This document shows, piece by piece, positions 35,159 to 42,888 of a DNA stretch of 60,434 nt. A program made the translations under genes and the position numbers. The notes under the pieces were generated by a model. It was given only the letters and a program-made list of their open reading frames with translations. It made no database searches and was not told where the DNA came from. Where the stretch lies: assembly GCF_014466955.1 (NCBI RefSeq), contig NZ_AP023397.1:1-60434 (forward strand). The letters are read 5' to 3'. The DNA is from Nocardia wallacei. Lineage in GTDB: Bacteria > Actinomycetota > Actinomycetes > Mycobacteriales > Mycobacteriaceae. Every line of letters starts with the position of its first letter. Position 1 is the first letter of the stretch.

Positions 35159-35746
35159 ATGGACGCCAATCAGCAGCTCGACAACGACACTGCCCGCGAG
35201 ATCGCGGCGTTCGCCTTCGAGCTGGGTGTACTCAAACGCGAAACCCGCAAGGGATGGCTGGATGCGTGCGTGCCCAACCCTGAATCTGTCGCCGAACATA
35301 CCTGCCGCACAGCGCAACTCGCGGCGCTGATCGCCGCATACGAAGGGGGCGACCCTGCCCGCGCCGCGCACCTGGCCCTGTGGCACGACAGCCAGGAAAC
35401 ACGGCTTCGCGATCTCAACCAGGTCGCGAAGCCTTTCCTCGGCGACCCCGACCATGAAGCCGTCACCGGCACTCAAACCTCCGGGCTGCCCGACCTGTTG
35501 CAGGTACTCGTTCGAGACACCGTTGCAGAGTTCGAAGCGCAGGCCACTGTGGAAGCTGTCTGCGCCCGCGACGCTGACCGCCTCGAGTGCCTGATTCAGG
35601 CCCTCGAATACCAAGCCGCTGGCAATACCCTGATGAGCGAATGGATCACCGGGTCCAAGGACCGCCTGAAAACCACCACCGCCAACGTCATCGCCGAAGC
35701 AGCGATGACGACCCCGGTTCTGAAGTGGCGTACCACGAGGGGCTAG
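35159..35746 (+). CDS. HD-domain phosphohydrolase
   Basis: 195 aa, ATG at 35159, 20 nt after the regulator gene. HD motifs: SVAEHTCRTAQLA (first His), LWHDSQETR (His-Asp) and CARDADRLECL (Asp). This is the HDDC2/YfbR-like 5'-nucleotidase type. It may dephosphorylate a nucleotide in the pathway; combined with the neighbouring nucleotidyltransferase and GalE it hints at a nucleotide-linked intermediate. Confidence 0.82.
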   Translation: MDANQQLDNDTAREIAAFAFELGVLKRETRKGWLDACVPNPESVAEHTCRTAQLAALIAAYEGGDPARAAHLALWHDSQETRLRDLNQVAKPFLGDPDHEAVTGTQTSGLPDLLQVLVRDTVAEFEAQATVEAVCARDADRLECLIQALEYQAAGNTLMSEWITGSKDRLKTTTANVIAEAAMTTPVLKWRTTRG

Positions 35747-35823
35747 CCCGACTCTGCCACTCATTCCTTGGATGAGATTCCTTCGATGAGACATCGACCG
35801 GGCGAAGCGTACGATGATTGCGA

Positions 35824-35918
35824 GGTCAGCTATCCCCCCAGCTGACCGGCAGCGGGCTGCGGATACGCGCTCGCGCAAGCCGATGCCGCCCGACCGCCCC
35901 CCTGGTCTGGCGGCATCG
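35824..35918. terminator. Two tandem terminator hairpins after the HD gene
   Basis: GGTCAGCT (35824-35831) pairs with AGCTGACC (35840-35847). CGATGCCGCC (35881-35890) pairs with GGCGGCATCG (35909-35918) with an inner GACC/GGTC extension, then a short T run (CCCATTTTG). The second has the shape of an intrinsic terminator. Confidence 0.75.
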
Positions 35919-36000
35919 CCCATTTTGATCCTGATCGTTGGTTCCCGCTCGCATCCGCTGAAGGCAGATATCCCGTTGACGGCTGGCCTAGATTCGAGTC

Positions 36001-36594
36001 ATGACCTGGGAAATCCGGCGCATCCGGGCCGGTGACGGGGAGCAGTTGCGCGCGGTCCGGCTGGCCGCCCTGCGCGAGTGCCCGACCGCCTTCGGGGAAA
36101 CCGCCGACCAGGCCGCGGCGCTCCATCCGGCGGACTGGGAAGCACGTATCGCGCGCAGCTGCGTGCCCGGCCGCCAGGTGCTCGCCGTGGCCACCGACCG
36201 TAACCGGGGCGAGTTCGTGGGGATGCTGGGCGGCTTCATCGACGCGGAGCGCGACCGGCCCGAGCTGCTGGTACCGGTGCCCGACGGGGCCCGGTGGGCG
36301 ATGGTTTGGGGTGCCTACGTGCGGCCCCGTGCGCGCGGCGGGGGCCTGGCTGATCAGCTGCTTGCGGCCGTGCATCGCTGGGCCGCCGATGAGGCGCGAG
36401 TCGAGTGGATCGGCCTCGATGTCGTGGAGACCAATACCCGCGCCGTGGCGTTCTACCGGCGCAACGGCTACGCCAGCACGGCGCTGCGGCGGCCCTACAC
36501 GCTCGACCCCGCGCTGACGGAAATCGTGATGGTGCGGCCGCTGCGGCGCGATCCGGAGTCGGCGCAATCGAGCGCGCTTCTCGCCGATCGGTGA
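36001..36594 (+). CDS. GNAT-family acetyltransferase
   Basis: 197 aa; ATG at 36001. Begins ITWEIRRIRAGDGEQLRAVR-like, and the acetyl-CoA motif is RPRARGGGLADQLLAAVHRW, then NTRAVAFYRRNGYASTALR. A full-length single GNAT domain. Substrate unknown. Stand-alone gene between terminator hairpins and the 36607 gene. Confidence 0.85.
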   Translation: MTWEIRRIRAGDGEQLRAVRLAALRECPTAFGETADQAAALHPADWEARIARSCVPGRQVLAVATDRNRGEFVGMLGGFIDAERDRPELLVPVPDGARWAMVWGAYVRPRARGGGLADQLLAAVHRWAADEARVEWIGLDVVETNTRAVAFYRRNGYASTALRRPYTLDPALTEIVMVRPLRRDPESAQSSALLADR

Positions 36595-36606
36595 CACCAT
36601 CGACGG

Positions 36607-37041
36607 GTGATCGACCACGGACACAACGGATTCGAGATCCCGCCCGGCCCTTTGGCCGGCTGGGGCGCGGACACCGCTCTACTCGGCCAGCTCGTTGGCG
36701 CGGCCTTCGATGAGTGCCCCTCGTGCCCGGAGGCGCTGTTGGCGCTGGTCGGCGAGAGCGCGCCGACCACGGCGCAGCTCGTAGAGCGGGCCTGTGCCGC
36801 CGTGATCGACACCTTGGGCGGCATTCCGGTGGACTTGGCCGATGTCGCCAACGTCGATAGCCCCGTTCCGATCGGGTTCCGCCGGTTGGCGCTCACCGTG
36901 GCCGAACGTGGCGGACCGGCGGAACTGGCCGCGCAGAGTGAAGGGCTTTCGGTCGCGGACCGGCACGCGGCCGCCCGCACCGCGACCGCTGTGTTCGTCA
37001 GCGAGATCCGGGCGGGTAATCAGCAGCTACGCCGGGTCTAG
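36607..37041 (+). CDS. Hypothetical protein
   Basis: 144 aa from a GTG at 36607. Helical, without membrane segments; contains GPLAGWGADTALLGQLVGAA and LERACAAVIDTLGGIPVD-like stretches. No recognised family. Its stop overlaps the end of the convergent gene at 37038 by 4 nt. Confidence 0.5.
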   Translation: MIDHGHNGFEIPPGPLAGWGADTALLGQLVGAAFDECPSCPEALLALVGESAPTTAQLVERACAAVIDTLGGIPVDLADVANVDSPVPIGFRRLALTVAERGGPAELAAQSEGLSVADRHAAARTATAVFVSEIRAGNQQLRRV

Positions 37042-37274
37042 TCGTCGCCGATCAGTCCAGCGGTCCCGAACATCTGGAACAGATTCACATCGGCGGCCAG
37101 CCGGTCACGCTCCTGCCGCCAACGCACCGCGTCCACGGTCTCGCGCCCGTACTGGGTCAGCAGGTCGTCTACCAGCGCGCTCGCGGTGGGCTGGTCGCCG
37201 CCGTGGTGGGCGTCCTGCGCCTTGCGCAACTGGTCCAGAATGGCGCGCTCGGTGGCGGGCTCGATATCGCTCAC
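37038..37274 (-). CDS. Small helical protein, unknown
   Basis: 78 aa from a GTG at 37274. Predicted as a two-helix coiled-coil-like protein (TERAILDQLRKAQDAHHG, then YGRETVDAVRWRQERDRL). Could be a small DNA- or partner-binding protein. Not recognised. Confidence 0.5.
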   Translation of the reverse strand: MSDIEPATERAILDQLRKAQDAHHGGDQPTASALVDDLLTQYGRETVDAVRWRQERDRLAADVNLFQMFGTAGLIGDD

Positions 37275-37327
37275 GTCCCGATCCTGCCGGATCTGCGCTC
37301 TGACCGGGTACCCATGGCCGATCGCTT

Positions 37328-37339
37328 GCCCATATGGGC
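37328..37339. promoter_or_regulatory. Palindrome near the recombinase gene
   Basis: GCCCATATGGGC, followed by CACTAGTGGC and a second CTATATGGG. It shares the GCCCATATGGGC core with the parA-side palindromes. Located just downstream of the recombinase stop; could be a recombination or partition-protein site. Confidence 0.5.
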
Positions 37340-37363
37340 ACTAGTGGCTATATGGGTAACCAG

Positions 37364-38467
37364 TCACAATCCGATGCCCTTGGTTGCGTTGTCGGCCCAC
37401 CGGTCCACGATGCGCAGGTACTTGTACAGCTCGGCGCTGGTCGGGTTCCAACCGCCTTGGTCTGCAATGGTTTTCACGTCGTGGCCTGCCTTGCGCGCCT
37501 CGGTCGCCAGACCGGCGCGCAAGCTGTGACCGGTGCGGTAAGGAACTCCGGCGGCCGCCGCCGCGCGGGTGACGGCCTCGCCACATGCCCGCGGTGACAT
37601 CCGCGCCCCGCTGAGGTTGCCGTGTCGGTCGATTGGCCGGAACAGCGGCCCGACCGAAAGGCCGGCGGCCTCGGTCCAGGTCCGTACGGCCCGGACCGGG
37701 CACGTTCCGGGGTTGGTGCCTCGGTCTACGGCGGCCTCGCGGGCTCCGGTCTTGCCGTATCGGATGGTGACGGCCAGGCCCTCGTCATGCTCGACCACAT
37801 CGGTTACGTCCAGGGCGGCCAGATTCGACCGGCGCGCGGCGATGGCGAATCCGAGCAGCACGATTGCGCGGTCTCGGTGCCCGGCCAGGTTCGGCGGCAG
37901 CGCCGCGCAGATCCGGCGCAGGTCCGGCACGGTCGCGGCCGGTGCTTGCCCGCGTCCGCGCGGGGTGTTCGCCTCGGCGAGCTGGCGGCGGTAGTTCGTG
38001 AGGGTCTGGCGTGCGGCGCTGATGGTCTGCTTCGGCACCTCGATGCCGTGCAGCTGGCGCAAGGTCATGATGACGCCGTAGAGGCGGCGCTCTGCGGTGG
38101 CCGGGGCCAGCTCGTTGCGCTCGTGCCAGGCCATGAACGCCACGAACACGCCCATGTTCGTGATGGTCGGCGGCACCGGTGCGCCGTGCGGATCTTGCTC
38201 GGCGAGAGTCGAATTCAGATCCTCGAGGAATCGCAGCCACGCGCGCCAGTCGGCGCGGTACGCCTCCTCGGTGTTCCGGATCGGGCGGGCGTACTCGGCG
38301 GCCGCCGAGTCCAGCACGGCCAGCCGATCCACCAGCGTGGGATCTGCCAGCCCGCGCGCCTCGGCCGGAACGATATCGGTCACCGGCGGATCATAGGCAG
38401 GGGCACCGACGAAAACCGGTGCGCCGGTCCAGGGTGCCGGCTGCGCACCTACAGGTCCAGGGACCAT
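37364..38467 (-). CDS. Tyrosine recombinase/integrase
   Basis: 367 aa from the ATG at 38467 (longer frames exist but this start follows the upstream stop region). N-terminal SAM-like core-binding domain about 60-190 (LNSTLAEQDP..., then RRLYGVIMTLRQLHGIEV). Catalytic domain: AARRSNLAAL (Arg), GHSLRAG (His-xx-Arg) and the tyrosine in ELYKYLR. XerC/D-like; probably resolves plasmid multimers or integrates a cassette. A GCCCATATGGGC palindrome follows the gene. Confidence 0.83.
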   Translation of the reverse strand: MVPGPVGAQPAPWTGAPVFVGAPAYDPPVTDIVPAEARGLADPTLVDRLAVLDSAAAEYARPIRNTEEAYRADWRAWLRFLEDLNSTLAEQDPHGAPVPPTITNMGVFVAFMAWHERNELAPATAERRLYGVIMTLRQLHGIEVPKQTISAARQTLTNYRRQLAEANTPRGRGQAPAATVPDLRRICAALPPNLAGHRDRAIVLLGFAIAARRSNLAALDVTDVVEHDEGLAVTIRYGKTGAREAAVDRGTNPGTCPVRAVRTWTEAAGLSVGPLFRPIDRHGNLSGARMSPRACGEAVTRAAAAAGVPYRTGHSLRAGLATEARKAGHDVKTIADQGGWNPTSAELYKYLRIVDRWADNATKGIGL

Positions 38468-38838
38468 TCCGGCGGCCACGGCGACAGGAAGATATACGCA
38501 TCGTCGTTGTGGTACGCCCAGTTCTCGGCGCATTCGGCGCACACGGTGAACGTGTGCTCGCAGTGTCCAGGCGCGGCGATGGGCAATTCAGTGGTCTGCG
38601 GTTCGAGCTGGACCCATTCGCCCGATCCGGCCGGGAGGTATTCGCCACGGTCGCACAGCACGGTCAGGGTTCGCGGTGCGAAGCAGTCCCCCGCGATCGT
38701 GTCCAGCTGCCCGTTCGGCCACTGGACCAGGTACAGCCCTTCGCCCTGGGTAGACAGCACATCTGCAATCCGGCCGTATGACGGGCGGCCGGGCGCGCTG
38801 ACTTGCGTCCCGATGTCGTGATCGTTGTTGTTGCGCAC
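38449..38838 (-). CDS. Hypothetical protein
   Basis: 129 aa from a GTG at 38838 with GAGGGGG upstream. Contains YGRIADVLSTQGEGLYLVQW and CEHTFTVCAECAENWAYH (a Cys/His block that could bind zinc). Overlaps the recombinase gene start by 19 nt, so both may be co-expressed. Confidence 0.5.
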   Translation of the reverse strand: MRNNNDHDIGTQVSAPGRPSYGRIADVLSTQGEGLYLVQWPNGQLDTIAGDCFAPRTLTVLCDRGEYLPAGSGEWVQLEPQTTELPIAAPGHCEHTFTVCAECAENWAYHNDDAYIFLSPWPPEWSLDL

Positions 38839-38857
38839 GGCAACCCCCTCCCTGGTC

Positions 38858-38960
38858 TGTCGATTGTGACCGGCGTTCGCCTTCGCGCAACCCCTTCGCG
38901 CCGCTGCGCGCCGGCCCTGCGGGCGGGTTGCGCTCCGGCGCCCTGCGCCGGTGCAATCTC
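38858..38960 (+). repeat. Diverged copy of the large hairpin element (copy 0)
   Basis: Plus-strand orientation. TCGATTGTGACCGGCG corresponds to CCGATTTTGACCGGCG of copies 1-3, followed by CCTTCGCGCAACCCC and closed by GGGTTGCGCTCCGGCG and CGCCGGTGCAAT. Stems: GCGCAACCC (38885-38893) with GGGTTGCGC (38925-38933), and ACCGGCG with CGCCGGT. It is shorter and inverted relative to the adjacent minus-strand genes. Confidence 0.6.
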
Positions 38961-39024
38961 GTTCGTCAGGGCGGGAAGGAAACGGTCAGAACGCGGAGAG
39001 CACCGAAAACCGTTGTGTCCGAAC

Positions 39025-39495
39025 TCAGTCGCGCGGGGCGTGCTCTAGATCGCGGATCGCGGCTGCGGCGGCGTGTTCACCATCGCGCTCGAACTCCTTG
39101 GCGGCGCGGTTGACCCATCGGCGGCCTGACCAGGACAATTCGCCGCTGTCGTTGTACAGCTGCGATTTCCTCAAGTGCTTGCTGGCGTTCTCGCGGGTCG
39201 TCCCGGCGTTCCGCCAGCGTGGCAGGCTCAATGCCTCGTTCCAGATCGCATCCAGCGCGGTTTCGGCGTCGGGGAACGCGGGGCGCGGGCGGAACGGCCG
39301 GTGCATGAGGGACGCGACCAGTGGGGGCACTGTCGTTATGTGCCCGTCCTCGGCCATACCGGTGGCGAGCAGGGCATTGGAGAGCTTGCGCTCATCGCGC
39401 CGCCGACGTACGAATTCCCAGGGCCACTCCATAGCCGACCACCGTACGGGAGCCCTCCGACGCTCCCGTGTTGTCTCGTCGGCGGGCTCGGTCAT
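39025..39495 (-). CDS. Hypothetical protein
   Basis: 156 aa from the ATG at 39495, overlapping the VapC stop (ATGA), so it could be the third gene of the vapBC operon. Contains WEFVRRRRDERKLSNALL and SGRRWVNRAAKEFERDGE. Basic. Not recognised. Confidence 0.5.
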   Translation of the reverse strand: MTEPADETTRERRRAPVRWSAMEWPWEFVRRRRDERKLSNALLATGMAEDGHITTVPPLVASLMHRPFRPRPAFPDAETALDAIWNEALSLPRWRNAGTTRENASKHLRKSQLYNDSGELSWSGRRWVNRAAKEFERDGEHAAAAAIRDLEHAPRD

Positions 39496-39920
39496 CGTTG
39501 CTCCGATTGCCACGGGTCGATGGTGGGCACTCCGGCGGCCTCGAACGGCGAGGTGTCGCGGGTGGCGACGGTGAAGCCTGCGGCGGCCGCCGTGGCGGCG
39601 ATCATGCCGTCCGCGGTGGCGACGGCGAGCCCTGCGGCGCGGGCGGCGGCGCGCAGGCGCGCGTATTCGGTGGTGGCGGCCAGGTCATAGGAGAGGATGC
39701 GGCCGGAGAACGCGGGCAGGGTGCGGTCTTCGAGCCATGCGGCGTATTCGTCGCGGCGTCGGCCGGCGGGCATGGCCGCGATCCCGTAGCGGAGTTCGCC
39801 GACGGTGACGGTGGTCAGGTAGAGGGTTTCGGCGCTCTGTGCGTCGAACCATGCCGCTACCCGCAGGTCGGGGTTCTTGGCGAACGGTTCGCTGATGACG
39901 TTGGTGTCCAGGATGATCAC
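39492..39920 (-). CDS. vapC: PIN-domain toxin, VapC family
   Basis: 142 aa from a GTG at 39920 overlapping the antitoxin stop. PIN-domain acidic residues: DTNVISE (Asp near start), TVGELRYG (Glu), TADGMIAAT (Asp) and ATRDTSPF (Asp). A sequence-specific RNase that stabilises the plasmid with its antitoxin. The upstream open frame to 40265 is shadow. Confidence 0.9.
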   Translation of the reverse strand: MIILDTNVISEPFAKNPDLRVAAWFDAQSAETLYLTTVTVGELRYGIAAMPAGRRRDEYAAWLEDRTLPAFSGRILSYDLAATTEYARLRAAARAAGLAVATADGMIAATAAAAGFTVATRDTSPFEAAGVPTIDPWQSEQR

Positions 39921-40174
39921 CGGCCGAACTCCAGCGGTTCGGACGGGGTGCGGTCGCGGCCGAAGTAGGTTTCGCGTTCGTCGTCGGTGAGCCGGTTCTC
40001 TTCGCTGATGCCCGCGAACAGGAGGCTGCCGAGTTTGATCCGCTCGGCCGGTTGTACGGCGTCGCTGAGGATGGCGCGCATCTCGGCTTCGATGCTGCGT
40101 TCGTTCCCGGCCGCGCGCTGGCGGATGGCGCGGTGCACTTCGTCGGACAGATTTCGGATCGTCACGTTCTTCAT
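39917..40174 (-). CDS. vapB: RHH antitoxin, VapB/FitA type
   Basis: 85 aa; ATG at 40174 with AAGGAG 10 nt upstream. N-terminal ribbon-helix-helix (MKNVTIRNLSDEVHRAIRQR, then RSIEAEMRAIL) of the StbC/FitA type, with a C-terminal tail that binds the toxin. Directly coupled to vapC. Confidence 0.9.
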   Translation of the reverse strand: MKNVTIRNLSDEVHRAIRQRAAGNERSIEAEMRAILSDAVQPAERIKLGSLLFAGISEENRLTDDERETYFGRDRTPSEPLEFGR

Positions 40175-40265
40175 GCGATATCATCTCCTTTCTATGCGCT
40201 ATCACTGGTTCCAGGTCAGCGCGATTTGCCATCGTTGATGGCAACATCAGTATACGCGCTATCAC
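40175..40265. promoter_or_regulatory. vapBC control region with repeated GCGCTATCAC sites
   Basis: ATGCGATATCAT (overlapping the vapB start), TATGCGCTATCAC (about 40194-40206) and ATACGCGCTATCAC (about 40252-40265) repeat the same GCGNTATCA core three times. It is a plausible autoregulatory operator for the VapB antitoxin. Confidence 0.6.
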
Positions 40266-40310
40266 TCCCCCGTTCTGACCTCCTACAAGGACGCTTATAG
40301 GCGGTCAGCC

Positions 40311-40364
40311 ATATGGGCTATATGGGTTATATGGGTTATATGGGTTATATGGGTTATATGGGTT
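40311..40364. repeat. Six 9-bp tandem repeats (ATATGGGTT)
   Basis: One ATATGGGCT then five ATATGGGTT units head to tail, ending at the TAA of the 40363 gene. The unit contains the ATATGGG half of the palindromes at 37328 and 54604. It could be an iteron or a centromere-type binding array. Confidence 0.8.
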
Positions 40365-40707
40365 ATCGAGGGGAGCGAAAAGTCGGGTAGAACGGCGCGG
40401 CCGCGTCGGGTGCGGTGGTGGGCGACGGGGTACCGGTGCCGGCGTGATCGCTCTCGCTGAACATCGGTTCCGCCGGATCGTCACCGCTTGCGCGCGCGGT
40501 GGTCGGCGGGCCTGGCTCCGCGGCCGCCGTCCTGCTCGCTTCCCGCAGGATCTCGACAACCCGATTCGCGTCGTCGGTCTCATGGATCTCGGCGGGAAGG
40601 TCGGCGAGCCAACGAACCTCGCGCAGCAGGCCCAGCACACGTTGATATGAGATCCCCGTGTTCCGGCGAAGCTGCTTCGCCAGTTTCTCGTACCTACCGT
40701 TGGCCAT
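40363..40707 (-). CDS. Hypothetical protein
   Basis: 114 aa from the ATG at 40707. Basic helical N-terminus (MANGRYEKLAKQLRRNTGIS) and a disordered Pro/Ser/Thr/Ala-rich tail. The stop is embedded in the 9-bp tandem repeat. Not recognised. Confidence 0.55.
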   Translation of the reverse strand: MANGRYEKLAKQLRRNTGISYQRVLGLLREVRWLADLPAEIHETDDANRVVEILREASRTAAAEPGPPTTARASGDDPAEPMFSESDHAGTGTPSPTTAPDAAAPFYPTFRSPR

Positions 40708-40842
40708 GGTCCAGAGACTAGGTGACTCGATTCCGCGTCGGGCCTGCTCTACCGATGGCGGGCGGATCTCATCCGGGCCCGGATTGTCGGTCGGTTGTGT
40801 CACTCTCGAGACGACGCACCCCGGCCGGAGGAGAGAACGCGC

Positions 40843-41025
40843 ATGGCCGCACCCGATGAAGAACCGACCGTGCGCCTGGTCGTGCACTGCCGCCGCTGCG
40901 GCGGGTGGTTGCTGTCGGCGGCCTCGGTGAGCGCGGGTATCGGGCCGACGTGCGCGGTGCGCGAACGTGCCGAGCAGCGCGCGGCCGCCGTGCGGCCGCT
41001 GACGTTGTTCGAGGTCGCGGCCTGA
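40843..41025 (+). CDS. Small zinc-ribbon protein (DUF6011-like)
   Basis: 60 aa; ATG at 40843 with GGAGGAG upstream. Contains CRRCGGWLLSAASVSAGIGP then TCAV, matching the DUF6011-type zinc knuckle (two CxxC-like halves). Such small proteins occur on actinobacterial phages and plasmids. Confidence 0.65.
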   Translation: MAAPDEEPTVRLVVHCRRCGGWLLSAASVSAGIGPTCAVRERAEQRAAAVRPLTLFEVAA

Positions 41026-41058
41026 TTTCCTCGGCGCAACCACGCACCCGGAACGGGA

Positions 41059-41089
41059 CGGGCCCCGGAGGTACATCCTCCGGGGCCCG
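41059..41089. terminator. Bidirectional terminator between convergent genes
   Basis: CGGGCCCCGGAGG (41059-41071) pairs perfectly with CCTCCGGGGCCCG (41077-41089) around TACAT. Confidence 0.85.
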
Positions 41090-41108
41090 GCCAGCTGCCG
41101 CCTGGTGG

Positions 41109-41282
41109 TCACTCCATGGTCATCGCGGTCAGCCAGTCGTCGGCGGGCATTCCGCCTATGACCAGCTCGCCGAGTAGTTCGCTACCGGGGTCGGTCTCGA
41201 CGGTGATATCTGCGGGCCTGAGTGCGATGCCCGCGGCGGCGGCCCGGTCGATGAGATTGCGAATGTCCTGTTCGGGTGCCAT
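41109..41282 (-). CDS. Small protein, 57 residues
   Basis: ATG at 41282, TGA at 41109-41111. The sequence starts MAPEQDIRNLIDRAAAAGIA and ends GMPADDWLTAMTME. It sits between a bidirectional terminator and a duplicated leader (41332-41445) shared with the 44626-44847 gene, which supports it being real. Confidence 0.55.
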   Translation of the reverse strand: MAPEQDIRNLIDRAAAAGIALRPADITVETDPGSELLGELVIGGMPADDWLTAMTME

Positions 41283-41331
41283 GGTTCCTCAATTCTGTTT
41301 CTGCACAGTGGTTCTCTGTGATTTCTGTTGT

Positions 41332-41445
41332 CGTAGCGGCGGCGGTAGGGCTGGGTTCCGTTCGCGGCGCTGGGGCGGGACCACAGCGGCGCGGCCGCGC
41401 CCAGCGCGGCCGCGCCCCGCTCAATTTCCGCGCGGTGGCCGGCGG
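41332..41445 (-). repeat. Duplicated leader region, copy 1
   Basis: Nearly identical to 44915-45033 (GGCGGTAGGGCTGGGT, the GCGCGGCCGCGCC palindrome block, then CCGCGGTGGCCGGCGG). Both copies lie upstream of small minus-strand genes and just beyond a terminator of the previous gene, so they look like duplicated promoter/5' leader cassettes. Confidence 0.75.
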
Positions 41446-41458
41446 GGTGAGTAGGCCG

Positions 41459-41487
41459 GGCCCGGACAGGGTCCAACTGTCCGGGCC
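41459..41487. terminator. Terminator hairpin with GGTCCAA loop
   Basis: GGCCCGGACAG pairs with CTGTCCGGGCC (11 bp) just after the stop of the 41506 gene. The loop resembles the GGCTCCAAC loop of five other terminators. Confidence 0.85.
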
Positions 41488-41505
41488 TCCGCTCTACCTC
41501 GGGTT

Positions 41506-42069
41506 TCAGTTCACCCGGTCCGCGTCGGTCCATCCGCCCGGCGGCGGGCTGAACATCTGCTCGAACCGCGAACGCCGGGGCGGCAGTCCGGCGGCCTTGC
41601 GGCGGGCGCGGGTCGCGGCAGCCCGCTTCGATCGTGCCGAACGGGCGGCGGCCGCCGCGCGGGCCCCGAGTTCGGCTTTGATCGCGCGGTGCCGCTCGGT
41701 GAGCGTCGGCGAACCGGTCTCGCGGCGGGCCTGGTCAAGCTCGGCATCCTCGGCGCGCAGTGCCTCGACGGTCATCGCGCGAGGTAGGGGCAACGACGGC
41801 GCGGCCGGAGCTGGCCGGGCGGCCGGGCTCTCGGCGGCGGGTGCCGGTTCGGTGCCGGGCACCGTGCCGCCCTGGGCGCGGATTTGGGATTCAAGGCGGC
41901 GCAATTGTTCGCTGTATTTGGCGGCGCGGCGAATTGCGGCGTCGGTGCGCTGTTTGCCCTGCTTCCCCCGGCCGCCGGTGGGCCGCTGGAAATTGGCGAT
42001 AGCTGCGGCGGCGGTGCGCTCGTATTCGGCGAGTAGGTGGCTGAGTTGTTCGTTTCCGGTGGTGTTCAT
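41506..42069 (-). CDS. Hypothetical coiled-coil protein
   Basis: 187 aa from the ATG at 42069 (AGGAG upstream); the longer frame to 42225 is non-coding leader. Acidic/basic helical repeats (YERTAAAAIANFQRPTGG, then LRRLESQIRAQGG, then EALRAEDAELDQARRETG) suggest coiled coils. C-terminal part is basic (ARSKRAAATRARRKAAG). Not recognised. Confidence 0.55.
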   Translation of the reverse strand: MNTTGNEQLSHLLAEYERTAAAAIANFQRPTGGRGKQGKQRTDAAIRRAAKYSEQLRRLESQIRAQGGTVPGTEPAPAAESPAARPAPAAPSLPLPRAMTVEALRAEDAELDQARRETGSPTLTERHRAIKAELGARAAAAARSARSKRAAATRARRKAAGLPPRRSRFEQMFSPPPGGWTDADRVN

Positions 42070-42126
42070 GTGGTTTCGCTCCTGGGTCTCGCGGCCGGGC
42101 CCGGCCGTCTGTCGTTCTCTCGCGGG

Positions 42127-42165
42127 GTGATTCCCTGGACCGGCTCCAACGGTCCAGGGAATCAC
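42127..42165. terminator. 15-bp perfect terminator hairpin with GGCTCCAAC loop
   Basis: GTGATTCCCTGGACC (42127-42141) pairs with GGTCCAGGGAATCAC (42151-42165). It is 5 bp from the 42171 gene stop. Confidence 0.9.
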
Positions 42166-42170
42166 CGGGG

Positions 42171-42596
42171 CTAGTCGTCGTACCGGCCGCCGCACCTCGA
42201 GCACGGTTCGGTGTGAACCAACCACGAACCGGGGGTCTTCTTCATGCGCCGCTTTCGCGCTCCATCGAGGTAGAACACGAATTTCGCGGACTCACCGAGC
42301 AACACTCCTTGCGGGAGGCACGGACCGGCGGCCGACGACTTGCGTACAACCTGCTCGGGTCGGCCTGCCTCGATGAACAGAGCGGCGGCGGCTCCGGCCT
42401 TCGTCTTGGCGTCCTCGAAATCGGCGGCGTGACCGGAGTCGATTCCGCTCGGGTTCCATTCGTGCAGGCCGATGCTGAATTGTCCGCAGTCATCGAACAT
42501 GCGGACTCGCATGTAAACGCCGTCGTGCTGGGCCCGGTATTCCTGGGCCCCGTATTCGTCAACGTCGCCGTACTTTTTCCAGGTGGTGTTGTTCAT
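42171..42596 (-). CDS. Hypothetical protein with possible zinc site
   Basis: 141 aa; ATG with AGGAGGACAACC leader shared by several cassette genes. Ends CSRCGGRYDD, giving a CxxC that could bind metal with upstream Cys/His. Contains KKYGDVDEYGAQEYRAQHDG. Not recognised. Confidence 0.55.
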   Translation of the reverse strand: MNNTTWKKYGDVDEYGAQEYRAQHDGVYMRVRMFDDCGQFSIGLHEWNPSGIDSGHAADFEDAKTKAGAAAALFIEAGRPEQVVRKSSAAGPCLPQGVLLGESAKFVFYLDGARKRRMKKTPGSWLVHTEPCSRCGGRYDD

Positions 42597-42624
42597 TGCG
42601 GTTGTCCTCCTCGTTGTTGGGTGA

Positions 42625-42882
42625 TTAGCGGTTGTCGGTTTCGGTACCGAAAGCGCGGTGGCAGGGGCCGCACAGTCGTTCGGCGTTCTTGATGGGGCCG
42701 TAGTAGTCGCATCCCTGGCACCGGGTGTGCCACCGATACCGGCAGTTGTCGGGAATTACGCCGTGGATGTCCTCGTATTCGCCTTCGCTGCGGCAGTTCG
42801 CGCACGCGCATTCGCCGGTGTCGTAGGTGGTCGGGCCGTCGATATCCTCGATAAAGCTCACGGTCTGGTTGTTAAACGGCAC
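42625..42882 (-). CDS. Small zinc-finger-like protein
   Basis: 85 aa from a GTG at 42882 with AGGAG five nt upstream, inside the leader end of the hairpin element. Cys-rich: CACANCRSEG, then CRYRWHTRCQGCDYYG, then LCGPCHRAFG. Likely two zinc ribbons. Directly downstream of element copy 1. Confidence 0.6.
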   Translation of the reverse strand: MPFNNQTVSFIEDIDGPTTYDTGECACANCRSEGEYEDIHGVIPDNCRYRWHTRCQGCDYYGPIKNAERLCGPCHRAFGTETDNR

Positions 42883-42888
42883 TTCGGC

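Noticed and set aside
40311..40364. CRISPR array
   Set aside because: Units are 9 bp, contiguous and without spacers; no cas genes are present.
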